Shown one piece after another: positions 25,595 to 33,543 of a DNA stretch of 47,865 nt. The translations under genes were made by a program, and so were the position numbers. The first letter of the stretch is position 1, and each line of letters starts with the position of its first letter. The DNA is from DATKYV01 sp035528275 (lineage in GTDB: Bacteria > Acidobacteriota > Terriglobia > UBA7540), in the NCBI GenBank assembly GCA_035528275.1, contig DATKYV010000340.1, positions 1-47,865 of the forward strand. The letters are read 5' to 3'. A model generated the notes under the pieces. That model had not been told where the DNA came from. It made no database searches and was given only the letters and a program-made list of their open reading frames with translations.

Positions 25595-26611
25595 CTAAGG
25601 TGCGAAGAGAATTTTGAGGCTCGTGTCAGCCTCGTGCATCTTGCGAAATCCCAGGTCGGCGTCCTTCAGACTCAGCCGGTCGGTGATGAGCGGCGCCACG
25701 TCCACGGCGCGGCGTTCGAGCAGCGCCAGCGCGCCGAAGTAGTCCTTGCGCGTATAAACGCGGGCGCCCGTCGTCTGGATTTCCTTGAACACCAGACTCA
25801 AGACGTCCACTTCCGGCGGCGCTTTGGGCAGTCCCACAAAGACGATCTCGCCACGCACCTTGCAGGCTTGCAGCGCATCGCGGTAGGCCGCCGGGGCGCC
25901 GGTGGCTTCGTACACGCGATCCACAAACGGCTCCCCCGCAATCCGTCGCAGAGCCTCCCGCAGATCTTCCGCCGCCGGGTCCACGACATCAAATCCGACG
26001 CGGCGCGCGAATTCGCGGCGGAACTGCTTGACTTCCGAGACAATCACCGTGCGAGCGCCCGCGGCGCGAAGCACCTGGGCGATCAAATTCCCGATGGGCC
26101 CGGCGCCGATCACCAGAGCCGTATCCCCGGCCCGAAAGCCCGAGGTGCGGACGACGTGCACCGCCACCGAGAGGGGCTCGACCAACGCCGCCTGCTCGTC
26201 GGTCACCGCGTCCGGTACGGGAACGAGCTGGTCCGGCTCGGCCTTCACGTATTCGGCGAAGCCGCCATCCGCATCGATGCCGAGCAATCCCAGCTTCTCG
26301 CAAACATGCGCGTTGGCTTCCCGGCAAGGGGCGCACGTCCCGCAGGAAATCAGAGGGTAAACGGCCACGCGCGTGCCTTTTTTCCACGTGGCGTCGAGCG
26401 AAGGGCTCGCCTCGACGACCGAGCCGAACACCTCATGTCCCAGCACGCGCGGCGGCACGACGCGGGGATGCTTGCCGCTATAGATCATCATGTCCGTGCC
26501 GCAGATGCCCGCGTAACGGACGCGCACGAGTACCTCATTGGCTTCGAGCTTCGGCTCCGGCCACTCCCGGACCTGAACATTCTCTTTCCCCACATAAACG
26601 CCTGCTTGCAT
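25595..26611 (-). CDS. Zinc-dependent medium-chain alcohol/polyol dehydrogenase
   Basis: 338 residues. Catalytic zinc ligands C37 (GICGTD) and H59-E60 (GHE); structural zinc C90, C93, C96 and C104. The NAD domain has VIGAGPIGNLIAQ, and EPLSVAVH matches the sorbitol/L-threonine/L-idonate dehydrogenase group. It oxidises a secondary hydroxyl of a polyol or sugar acid with NAD(P). It lies 58 bp after the KduD-like gene and is last of a three-gene operon, so a sugar-acid substrate (for example L-idonate or galactonate type) is plausible but unproven. Confidence 0.88.
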   Translation of the reverse strand: MQAGVYVGKENVQVREWPEPKLEANEVLVRVRYAGICGTDMMIYSGKHPRVVPPRVLGHEVFGSVVEASPSLDATWKKGTRVAVYPLISCGTCAPCREANAHVCEKLGLLGIDADGGFAEYVKAEPDQLVPVPDAVTDEQAALVEPLSVAVHVVRTSGFRAGDTALVIGAGPIGNLIAQVLRAAGARTVIVSEVKQFRREFARRVGFDVVDPAAEDLREALRRIAGEPFVDRVYEATGAPAAYRDALQACKVRGEIVFVGLPKAPPEVDVLSLVFKEIQTTGARVYTRKDYFGALALLERRAVDVAPLITDRLSLKDADLGFRKMHEADTSLKILFAP

Positions 26612-26669
26612 GACCCCCTGCCTTTCTTCGCCTAAAGGGCATCCTCACTCGAAAATCATCAATCAACAA

Positions 26670-27434
26670 TTATCTGGCCATCCAACCGCCATCCACCACC
26701 AGCACGTGCCCGTTAACGTAATCGGACGCGCGCGAAGCCAGAAAAACGACCGCACCTTTCAAGTCCACCGGATCGCCCCAGCGCCCGGCGGGAATCCTTT
26801 CGTTGATTTGACTGAAACGGACCGGATCGTCGTGGAGAGGTCGGGTCAGTTCCGTCAGCATATAGCCGGGAGCGATGGCGTTGACGTTCACGTTGAATCG
26901 CGCCCACTCGTTGGCCAGCGCCTTGGTGACCTGGGCCACCCCGCCTTTGCTGGCCGCGTAGGAGGGCACGCCTATTCCTCCCGAAAAGCTGAGCAACGAA
27001 GCGAGGTTGATAATCTTCCCGCGCTTGCGCTCGATCATCAATCGCCCCACGCGCTGGCACAGGCGGAACAGCGTGGTCAGGTTCAGCTCGATCACCCGGT
27101 CCCAATCCGCTTCGGAAAGATCCACGGCGGGAGCGCGGGCAATGGTGCCGGCGTTGTTCACCAGAATGTCGATTCTCCCCCACCGCTCCAGGAGCTCGTC
27201 CACGACCTGATTGCGGAAATCCGCATCGCCCAGGTTTCCCCGGAAGCTGAGCGACCGGCGCCCCGCCGCCTCGATGGCTTGGCGGCTTTCGGCGGGGTCG
27301 TGGGAATGTCCGAGGACGGCAACGTCGGCGCCCGCCTCGGCCAGCGCCAGCGCCGCCGCTTGTCCGATACCCGTCGCCGCGCCGGTCACCATCGCCACGC
27401 TTCCGTTTAAATTGAAAAGCTCAGACACATCCAC
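26670..27434 (-). CDS. kduD: KduD-like short-chain dehydrogenase
   Basis: 254 residues, a classical SDR. Cofactor motif TGAATGIG at 17-24, NNAG at 93-96, and the catalytic set S146, Y159 and K163 (VPSYAASKGG). LFNLNGSVAMVTG, ASLLSFSGGIGVPSY, LTKALANEWARFN-like and RIPAGRWGDPVDL plus the C-terminal VNGHVLVVDGGWMAR closely follow 2-dehydro-3-deoxy-D-gluconate 5-dehydrogenase (KduD) of pectin breakdown; gluconate 5-dehydrogenases are close relatives. It is between the exported CehA-like protein (90 bp) and the zinc dehydrogenase (58 bp). The gene name rests on motif similarity. Confidence 0.85.
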   Translation of the reverse strand: MDVSELFNLNGSVAMVTGAATGIGQAAALALAEAGADVAVLGHSHDPAESRQAIEAAGRRSLSFRGNLGDADFRNQVVDELLERWGRIDILVNNAGTIARAPAVDLSEADWDRVIELNLTTLFRLCQRVGRLMIERKRGKIINLASLLSFSGGIGVPSYAASKGGVAQVTKALANEWARFNVNVNAIAPGYMLTELTRPLHDDPVRFSQINERIPAGRWGDPVDLKGAVVFLASRASDYVNGHVLVVDGGWMAR

Positions 27435-27524
27435 CTCGCAATTCGTCAGTTTACGATATCAGTTTGTCGCGCCGCCCGCTTCAACGCAGAGAGTGATTTC
27501 TATCGCTCGTCGTCCCAACCGGGC

Positions 27525-30212
27525 TCAGTGCTTGATCCCATGTTCGTGCATGCGCTGATGCAAGCGGGCGCGAGCATCCGTGAGCGTCTTGCGAGCCCTG
27601 GCGAAACTCTCCGGGTCGGGCCGGGTCGCCAGATTCTCCACCCAAGTCTCCGCGCCGTCCAGGAGCGTCAGCAGATAGGCCGCGGCGGGAGCGGAAAACA
27701 GCTCCTGCCTTGGCACGCGCAGGTAAACGGGAGACGTGTGGGCCTGGATGCCGAGGCTCCAGACCGACGTCGGACCCAGCAGCGAGACGCAGCGCGCGGC
27801 GAGCCATCCCGGGCCCGAGGTCTCGACCTTGTCCTTCAAGGTCATTTCCTGCGTGCCGGAAGTCTCTTCCTCCGACGCCACCACCCGCCCGTTCAAGACG
27901 ACTTCCAGGCGATGGAAGGGGACGAAGCTCTTGGCTTCCACCTGAACTTCGATTGTTCCGCCGCCCGCGCCAAGGACGATCTCGTCGCCCGGCGCGTGGC
28001 CGTCCGCCTGAAAGTCCAGGAGCGGCCCCGTGGTCATGAAGGTATTTCCTTTGCGGACCGCCTTGGCCCAATTGTGGAAATTGAATTCCTCGTCGCCCAG
28101 ATGCGCGTAGGTGCGGTTCGCTCCCACGGGCATGTAGGCCCCCATCTTGTCCGTGCCTCCCACGGCGGGCAGGCGGTAACCGCAGTTCAGATACCGGTAC
28201 CAATCGTAGAAGCGCAGCGTGTTGAAGTTTTGGCCGTAGGGGTAAAGTTCGACGGCATCGATTTTGCCCAGGATGACGTCCGCCGCCAACTCCGCCGTGG
28301 GATAAGGGAAGTGGACGGCCACGACCAAGCCTTCGCGCTTGCGGCAGCGGTCAGCCCACTCGGCAAGGCTGTTCCAGAGCGGGCCGCCCAGGTAGCTCTC
28401 GCTTGGCCCGCTCGCCGACATGGGAAAGACGGGCGCGCCGTGCCCGCCCAGAAGCCCCAGGTGGCCGAGGATGTGCTGGCGATTCTCCGTGCCCACCCAG
28501 ACGATGGTTTCTCCGTCCTGCGAAGTAAGCGGGCCGTGCGGGAGGTCGCCGACGTTGGTGAAGAGGTCGCCCCACTGCGCGGCCAGCAGATTCACCAGAT
28601 TCAGTCCCTCCGCCTGCCCTTCCAGAACCGCCGTCGAAGGCGAGAGAAAGTGGGTGTGGACGTCCGCCGTCACCCAGCCGCGCGAACGAAAATCCGCCAG
28701 GCGTGAGATTTCCAGCTTCAGTTCGCGTTGCCCGGGTTCGATTTGGAGCTTCTTGCGCACCGCTCCGTACTCGAAGCCCTTGGTCATTTCCACATAGACG
28801 TCGCCGACGGGAAGCTCCACCTGGAACGTGCCGTCAATGTAGGCGAAGGATGTGTCCATCAGCTTCACGTCCGCGGCGTAGTCCTGGAACCAGCCGTCGT
28901 TGATCTCCGCGCGATGGCCGTAAGGCGGGATGTACCGGCCGTTGCTCGACCGGAACGCCAGGCGCACCGGCGTGGGCTTGCCCGTCGCGGAGTCCACCAC
29001 CTGTCCGTGCAGCCAGACCTTTTCTCGCTGGAGGATCTCGACCCGGGCGCCCGCGGGACGCGCCTCCAATTCCTTTCCGGGCGCAACTTCGCCGAGCTCG
29101 AATTCGTATCGCTTGCCGGTCTTTGAATCCGCCAGCACGAGCGTGGCGCCGGGGCTTGCCGTGACCTCCGCGTAGAGATGGCGCGCCCCTTTCACCGGCT
29201 TGGCGGGCTCGCCCAGACCCTTGCGGGGCGCCGAAAGCCAGTTCTCCGCGTCGAAATCCTTGAGGACATAGGTGCGCGCCACCACCCCGAGGTCGGTGCT
29301 CACTTTCCATCGACCGCTGTCTTCTCCTGCGGCCTCCGGAAGAGTGATGCGATAAAGGCTCAGGCGCTCGAAGCGCAGAGGGTTGTCGCTGCCGTGATAA
29401 AGCGTCACCCCGCAGACCAACAACGGGTCCTCGCCGGCGGCTTCCAGGCGCACGGTTTTGAGGGTGCGTTCCGGCTGGGGATTCTCCATCGCGCACACCC
29501 AGAGAATCGGCCCGCCGCCGTAGGACATGTCCCAGACGCTGGTCTGCAGCTCCCCCCAATCCATTCCGTCGCTCAAGGAATCGGTGAGTTTGCTCGGCAC
29601 GTCGTGGCGATGGGGCAGAGAGGCAAAGCTCAAATGACCCCAGAAGATGGTGGGAGAGTTCACCTCAAATCGCCGGCGAATGGGAAGGGTCTTCTCCTCC
29701 CCGTTGTCATAGACCAGGACCGCGTCGGCGAGGCGCTGGCCGACTTTTTCCATCGCGTCCTCGACAGGCGGCGGCGTTTCGTTCTCGTCCCAGTCGCAAA
29801 ATTGCGCCAGGCAAATGAACCGGGCGCGCTTCCCGACCGGGATCGAAACGCTGGTGCTCCCCAAGCCTTGGCGCGAGCTCACGGCGATCCAGCTCTTCTT
29901 GTCAACACCCTCCGGGCCGAGGCGAAAAGGGATTCCTCGCAACGCCTGGTTTCCGGCAAGCAGGCGAATCAATCCGTCGCGTGCCGAGTCGCCGCCCATC
30001 CCTTTGGCCCGGTCGCGAGGCCCGAATTCCTTCGCCGACGTGTTGAACAGAGCGGAGAGATCGAGGGGCGTGAATTTTCCCGACGGGGGTTCATTGCCGG
30101 GCGCGCCGGGAAGCGCCGCACCGTCGCGAAGCATCAGCGAGAGCGTGGGTACGCCCGTCCCCACCGTCTGGAGGAAGGTCCTTCGTGAGCGGTCGAGTGG
30201 AGTTTTTTTCAT
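27525..30212 (-). CDS. Tat-exported CehA/McbA-family metallohydrolase
   Basis: 895 residues from the ATG at 30212, chosen because AGGAGGAG lies just upstream; a longer frame to 30365 would read through the repeat element. A Tat signal DRSRRTFLQ is at about residues 7-15. The middle is beta-rich, and a PHP-type metal-binding domain starts at about 530 with ADVHTHFLSPST and includes VVAVHFPYP, VELYPYGQN and GGTDKMGAY. A beta domain follows at the C-terminus (VEVQVEAKSF). CehA-like enzymes hydrolyse esters or phosphoesters, but the substrate here is unknown. It heads the operon with the KduD-like and zinc dehydrogenase genes, suggesting periplasmic release of a sugar acid. Confidence 0.83.
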   Translation of the reverse strand: MKKTPLDRSRRTFLQTVGTGVPTLSLMLRDGAALPGAPGNEPPSGKFTPLDLSALFNTSAKEFGPRDRAKGMGGDSARDGLIRLLAGNQALRGIPFRLGPEGVDKKSWIAVSSRQGLGSTSVSIPVGKRARFICLAQFCDWDENETPPPVEDAMEKVGQRLADAVLVYDNGEEKTLPIRRRFEVNSPTIFWGHLSFASLPHRHDVPSKLTDSLSDGMDWGELQTSVWDMSYGGGPILWVCAMENPQPERTLKTVRLEAAGEDPLLVCGVTLYHGSDNPLRFERLSLYRITLPEAAGEDSGRWKVSTDLGVVARTYVLKDFDAENWLSAPRKGLGEPAKPVKGARHLYAEVTASPGATLVLADSKTGKRYEFELGEVAPGKELEARPAGARVEILQREKVWLHGQVVDSATGKPTPVRLAFRSSNGRYIPPYGHRAEINDGWFQDYAADVKLMDTSFAYIDGTFQVELPVGDVYVEMTKGFEYGAVRKKLQIEPGQRELKLEISRLADFRSRGWVTADVHTHFLSPSTAVLEGQAEGLNLVNLLAAQWGDLFTNVGDLPHGPLTSQDGETIVWVGTENRQHILGHLGLLGGHGAPVFPMSASGPSESYLGGPLWNSLAEWADRCRKREGLVVAVHFPYPTAELAADVILGKIDAVELYPYGQNFNTLRFYDWYRYLNCGYRLPAVGGTDKMGAYMPVGANRTYAHLGDEEFNFHNWAKAVRKGNTFMTTGPLLDFQADGHAPGDEIVLGAGGGTIEVQVEAKSFVPFHRLEVVLNGRVVASEEETSGTQEMTLKDKVETSGPGWLAARCVSLLGPTSVWSLGIQAHTSPVYLRVPRQELFSAPAAAYLLTLLDGAETWVENLATRPDPESFARARKTLTDARARLHQRMHEHGIKH

Positions 30213-30300
30213 GGCTCTCCTCCTGGGGCGAGGTAATCGGCGGGGCAAGCTGCGCCCTCGCTCCTTCCCGCAGGGAATGAACGCGCGCTGCGATGCGCCT

Positions 30301-30427
30301 CTAGCAGGTTGCTCAAAAAGGGGTCCACGCTTTGTAGCGGCGGGTTCACCCCGCCATGAGTCCAATCATTCCAACACGAGGTTTGGCGGCATAAAGCCGC
30401 CGCTACGGGACTTCAGCAACCTGCTAG
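30301..30427. mobile_element. MITE-like element, 127 bp
   Basis: Perfect 13 bp terminal inverted repeats CTAGCAGGTTGCT (30301-30313) and AGCAACCTGCTAG (30415-30427) enclose a second palindrome pair of the TAGCGGCGG/CCGCCGCTA family. There is no coding capacity and no clear target duplication. The end sequence resembles tips seen on many non-autonomous elements, from general recollection only. Confidence 0.6.
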
Positions 30428-30499
30428 GGAATTCGGGTCGCGATTTCCGCGTCGAGGATAACGGATGCCCCGCGAGGATGTCAAACGATCCGGGCGGCG

Positions 30500-30721
30500 G
30501 GTAGTGGGTCAGTTTGATGTAGAGGCGGCTTTAGGCCGTCCTTCAATTGACGGACGAGATGAACTCGCCGCTACATTCCGCTATCGCCGTTTCGGGGGAG
30601 CTGAGCTTGAAGGCCATTTGTCCGGTTTGCCGACCATTCGTCCAGAAGCGGTCCAACGCGAGACGGAGCGATCGGTAGTAGGGCTGGGTGGCCACTTCTA
30701 TGAGTAGGGCGTTACACATCC
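30500..30721. repeat. Left arm of diverged inverted repeat around radical SAM gene
   Basis: Two blocks recur in inverted form at 33405-33500. GGTAGTGGGTCAGTT (30500-30514) is exact over 15 bp. The block 30695-30721, containing GGGCGTTACAC, matches in 24 of 27 bases. The left arm is about 126 bp longer than the right and includes a REP-like palindrome at 30518-30575 (TGTAGAGGCG..CGCCGCTACA). Confidence 0.6.
30518..30575. repeat. Degenerate REP-like palindrome
   Basis: TGTAGAGGCGG at one end and CGCCGCTACA at the other, with an inner GACGGAC/GTCCGTC-type inverted pair. It is the same family as at 20607 and in polB, and sits inside the left inverted-repeat arm. Confidence 0.55.
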
Positions 30722-30785
30722 AAGTGCGTGGCGCTCATTTGACGTGAAGGCGGCTTATCAGGACCAATCACCGAGAGTCGCCCTA

Positions 30786-30827
30786 AAAGAACCGGGCACA
30801 GGTGGTTCAACTCCGCCGTCCACATCA
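30786..30827 (+). other. tRNA/tmRNA 3'-end-like fragment
   Basis: GGTGG-TTCAACT-CCGCC (30801-30817) is a perfect T-arm: a 5 bp stem with one G-T pair and a canonical TTCRANY loop, then GTCCACATCA. No matching 5' acceptor strand or anticodon arm was found within 100 bp upstream. It may be a leftover attachment-site half from integration at a tRNA or ssrA gene. Confidence 0.35.
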
Positions 30828-31133
30828 AACCTGCAGCTTGGCGCGCCTCGCGATCGAGGGCAGGTCAATAACGGCGGTCTGCCAGTTCACGGTTCACTCC
30901 TCAACATCGTCCTCCACGACTGGGGGTTCCGTAATACGCGCACTCAAAACCACCCTTAGCACAAGAGTCATAACCGTATAACATCTGCCATGTGAGCAAT
31001 TGTGAACAGATTTCAAATCGCGGACATGGGAAGCTTGAAGAGAGTGGTCTCCTAGTAGTCCCCGGCTTTGAGTGTTACATTTAGAGACGCTCGCGGACCG
31101 CCCTCGTTGTCCACTCTAAGTGGAGGTATTTTC

Positions 31134-32855
31134 GTGAAGGATCTACGCATTACGCTTGTAGAGTTGCCCGCCACCGTCGACGGCCGGCTGGACGGCCGGA
31201 TGGCGAAAGACGTTTACTCTCTGTTCCGCTTTCCGGCCCGCGGCGTGCCGTTGCTCGAAGCGATCTGCCACCGCGCGGGCTACGCGGACATCGTCACTAT
31301 CAACCCACAGTACAACCGTGTACGCGGGCGTCTGGATGTAGACGATTGGAAGCGGCTTGCGGATACGGATGTACTAGGACTCTCCGTCATCACTCGTACG
31401 GCGAATCAGTCGTTTGAATTGGCGCGGCGGGTTCGCGTGGTGAATCCCCGCGTCAAGATACTCTTTGGAGGCCCACATTCCACCGCTCTGCCGGAGGAGT
31501 CTCTTCAATTTGGTGATGTGGTGGTCACGCACGAGGGAGACTACACCCTGCCTCTCCTGCTCGAACGACTGGAAGACAATCTCTGCGACCCGTATCTCAC
31601 CGATCTGCAGGGGGTGAATTACCTCGGCCGGGATAGCGAAATCATCCGCAATCCGGACCGTCCCTACCTGACCAGCGAAGAACTCTCCGCGCTACCCTTC
31701 CCCGTCTATTCTGACCAGGTGAGCCGGCGAATCACCCACAACGTTGTAAATACATCGCGCGGCTGCCCTTATGAGTGCGAGTTCTGTTCGGTGATTGAGA
31801 ACTTCGGCCGGGGATTTCGCTTCCTGAGCGACGACGCAGCGGTGGCGCTGATCCGCCACACGATCCAGTTAAACGGCAAGAAAATATTCTTCGGCGACGA
31901 CATCTTTGCGGCCAATCGCGCGCGAACCACGCGGCTGCTCGAACGCCTGCTTTCTGAAGGCGTCAGGATGCCGCGCTGGTTCGCACAGGTGCGGGTTGAA
32001 ACCACGCAAGACCGCGGACTACTACGGCTGATGAAGCGTGCGAACTGTGCAATGGTTTTCATCGGCCTCGAGTCCGTAAACGAAGAAACCCTCAGACTGT
32101 TTAAGAAGCACTCGACGCTCGAGAAGAACCGCCAAGCCATCGCCGCCTTCAACGAAGCGGGGATCCGTGTCCATGGCATGTTCGTGCTGGGTTCTGACGC
32201 CGACACGCCTGAAACCCTGCGCGAGACTCTGAAGTTTGCCCGAGAGTCACGGGTTACCACGGCCCAGTTTCTTGCGCTCACTGCCTTTCCCGGACCTCCC
32301 CTCACCCGTCGCCTTGCCGAGGAAAAGCGCATCATTGCTTGGGGTGACTGGCAACTCTTTGATGCTCAGCACGCGGTGGTTTGTCCCTCGCGCATCAGCC
32401 CTTCCGAGCTTCAAGCTGGGATCTTCCGCATATCCAGGCAGTTCTACTCGGTCAGTGAAGCACTCAGACAGCTGATCCACGGGCGCTGGTTCGATTTCGC
32501 CATCCGGCTCCAAGGTAGTTTTCTTACATGGCGGATTGAGCGAGACAGCGCATCCTATGCCCGGGCGCTCGATAAGTTCGATAAGGTTCGTGCCGATCTC
32601 ACCGTCGAACTCGATAAGCTTGCCGAGAAGGCCCGGGGGAGACTGCGTGGATTCGGTGTGGGGCTCGATGATGGTCAGGCTCGTGCCAAGGCTTATTTCC
32701 ATGATTTGTTCCAGCAGTTTGAGTTCACCTGTGACCGGCTAAATCTTGAACTGGTCCCTTATGGGCACGCCTTGCGGGAGATGGCGAGCAAGCGGCTCGA
32801 GAAGCACCTGCAGGCCCTTATCACAGAGCCTCTCGAGGAGGCGCGTGCGCAATAG
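31134..32855 (+). CDS. B12-binding radical SAM protein of unknown product
   Basis: 573 residues from a GTG with GGAGG (31122-31126) at 7 nt spacing; a TTG at 31068 is possible but lacks a site. N-terminal cobalamin-binding fold (about 5-145, with FGGPHSTALPEE and THEGDYTLPLLL). Radical SAM domain from about 200, with the cluster motif CPYECEFC (C211, C215, C218) and IGLESVNEETL. The C-terminal ~160 residues are helical and basic (DLTVELDKLAEKARGRL...) with no family I know. Such enzymes do methylations or rearrangements on tetrapyrrole, lipid or peptide substrates. It has no co-directional neighbour and is enclosed by diverged inverted repeats (30500-30721 and 33405-33500), which suggests a moved cassette. 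Substrate not predictable. Confidence 0.88.
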   Translation: MKDLRITLVELPATVDGRLDGRMAKDVYSLFRFPARGVPLLEAICHRAGYADIVTINPQYNRVRGRLDVDDWKRLADTDVLGLSVITRTANQSFELARRVRVVNPRVKILFGGPHSTALPEESLQFGDVVVTHEGDYTLPLLLERLEDNLCDPYLTDLQGVNYLGRDSEIIRNPDRPYLTSEELSALPFPVYSDQVSRRITHNVVNTSRGCPYECEFCSVIENFGRGFRFLSDDAAVALIRHTIQLNGKKIFFGDDIFAANRARTTRLLERLLSEGVRMPRWFAQVRVETTQDRGLLRLMKRANCAMVFIGLESVNEETLRLFKKHSTLEKNRQAIAAFNEAGIRVHGMFVLGSDADTPETLRETLKFARESRVTTAQFLALTAFPGPPLTRRLAEEKRIIAWGDWQLFDAQHAVVCPSRISPSELQAGIFRISRQFYSVSEALRQLIHGRWFDFAIRLQGSFLTWRIERDSASYARALDKFDKVRADLTVELDKLAEKARGRLRGFGVGLDDGQARAKAYFHDLFQQFEFTCDRLNLELVPYGHALREMASKRLEKHLQALITEPLEEARAQ

Positions 32856-33404
32856 GAGCTCTTCCGTTGGTTGCAGGCCAAGAGAATATAAAGCGTGGGA
32901 ATGACCTGAGGCTTATCCCTTCTTCAGTTCCGCCAGGACCCTGCGGCTGGCTTCCTTTAGAGTTTCAAATACATCGACGCCCCTTGTGCTCCGCAAAATC
33001 TCCGTGCGCAAGTACGCTGCCCAAATGGCGACTGATCAAGAGAGCAGAATGCGCCGCTTCGTCAGTGAGTGGTTCAATACCGCACCAGACGTGCAGCAAG
33101 GACACATTCGCAAGAATCGCTGGCCTGGATTCGATGTGACTTCAGGCGGGTCGCAGACCCTCAGTGGCGGGTGGCGCAGCTAGTTAGTTCGGCAAGATCG
33201 GGCGCCCTCGATTCGTCATGAAAGACGACTACTCACGAGGGTGGGTGAAGGGAACGTCGGGACGGCCCGAAACCACTTGGCGGCATAGTCGGCAAACCAT
33301 AGATGTGGTCCGCCAAATCACCTTCGCGATTGTGCCTGGATCACGGCGCACTCGGAACCCGTCAGCTGACGGGTTGCCACTTTCTGAGCAGCGGGGCGCC
33401 ACTG
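32856..33404. other. Intergenic region, no supported gene
   Basis: Between the radical SAM gene and the right inverted-repeat arm. Short open frames here lack ribosome sites and recognisable content. A near-perfect palindrome ACCCGTCAGCTGACGGGT lies at 33357-33374, sharing the CCGTCAGCTGACGG core with the polB insert (744-757) and, as CCGTCAGGTGACGG, with 40420-40433. Confidence 0.45.
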
Positions 33405-33500
33405 GGACGTGTAACGCCCGACTCGTAGAAGCGCAACCCCGGACTCCCCCAAAGTCCGAATCTGGGAAGCTGGCGACGATCTTCGAACTGACCCACTACC
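33405..33500. repeat. Right arm of diverged inverted repeat
   Basis: 33405-33431 is the inverted partner of 30695-30721 (24/27) and AACTGACCCACTACC at 33486-33500 is the exact inverted partner of 30500-30514. It lies just upstream of the TPR gene at 33544. Confidence 0.6.
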
Positions 33501-33543
33501 GGGCGGCGCAGAGCCGAAGTCGGGTGTATCCTATTCTTGAGCG

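Noticed and set aside
30465..30707. Plus-strand 80-codon frame
   Set aside because: It lies on the left inverted-repeat arm and a REP palindrome; no ribosome site or recognisable protein.
30700..30860. Complete tRNA or tmRNA gene
   Set aside because: Only the T-arm and a 3' strand are present; no D-arm, anticodon arm or paired 5' acceptor could be drawn.
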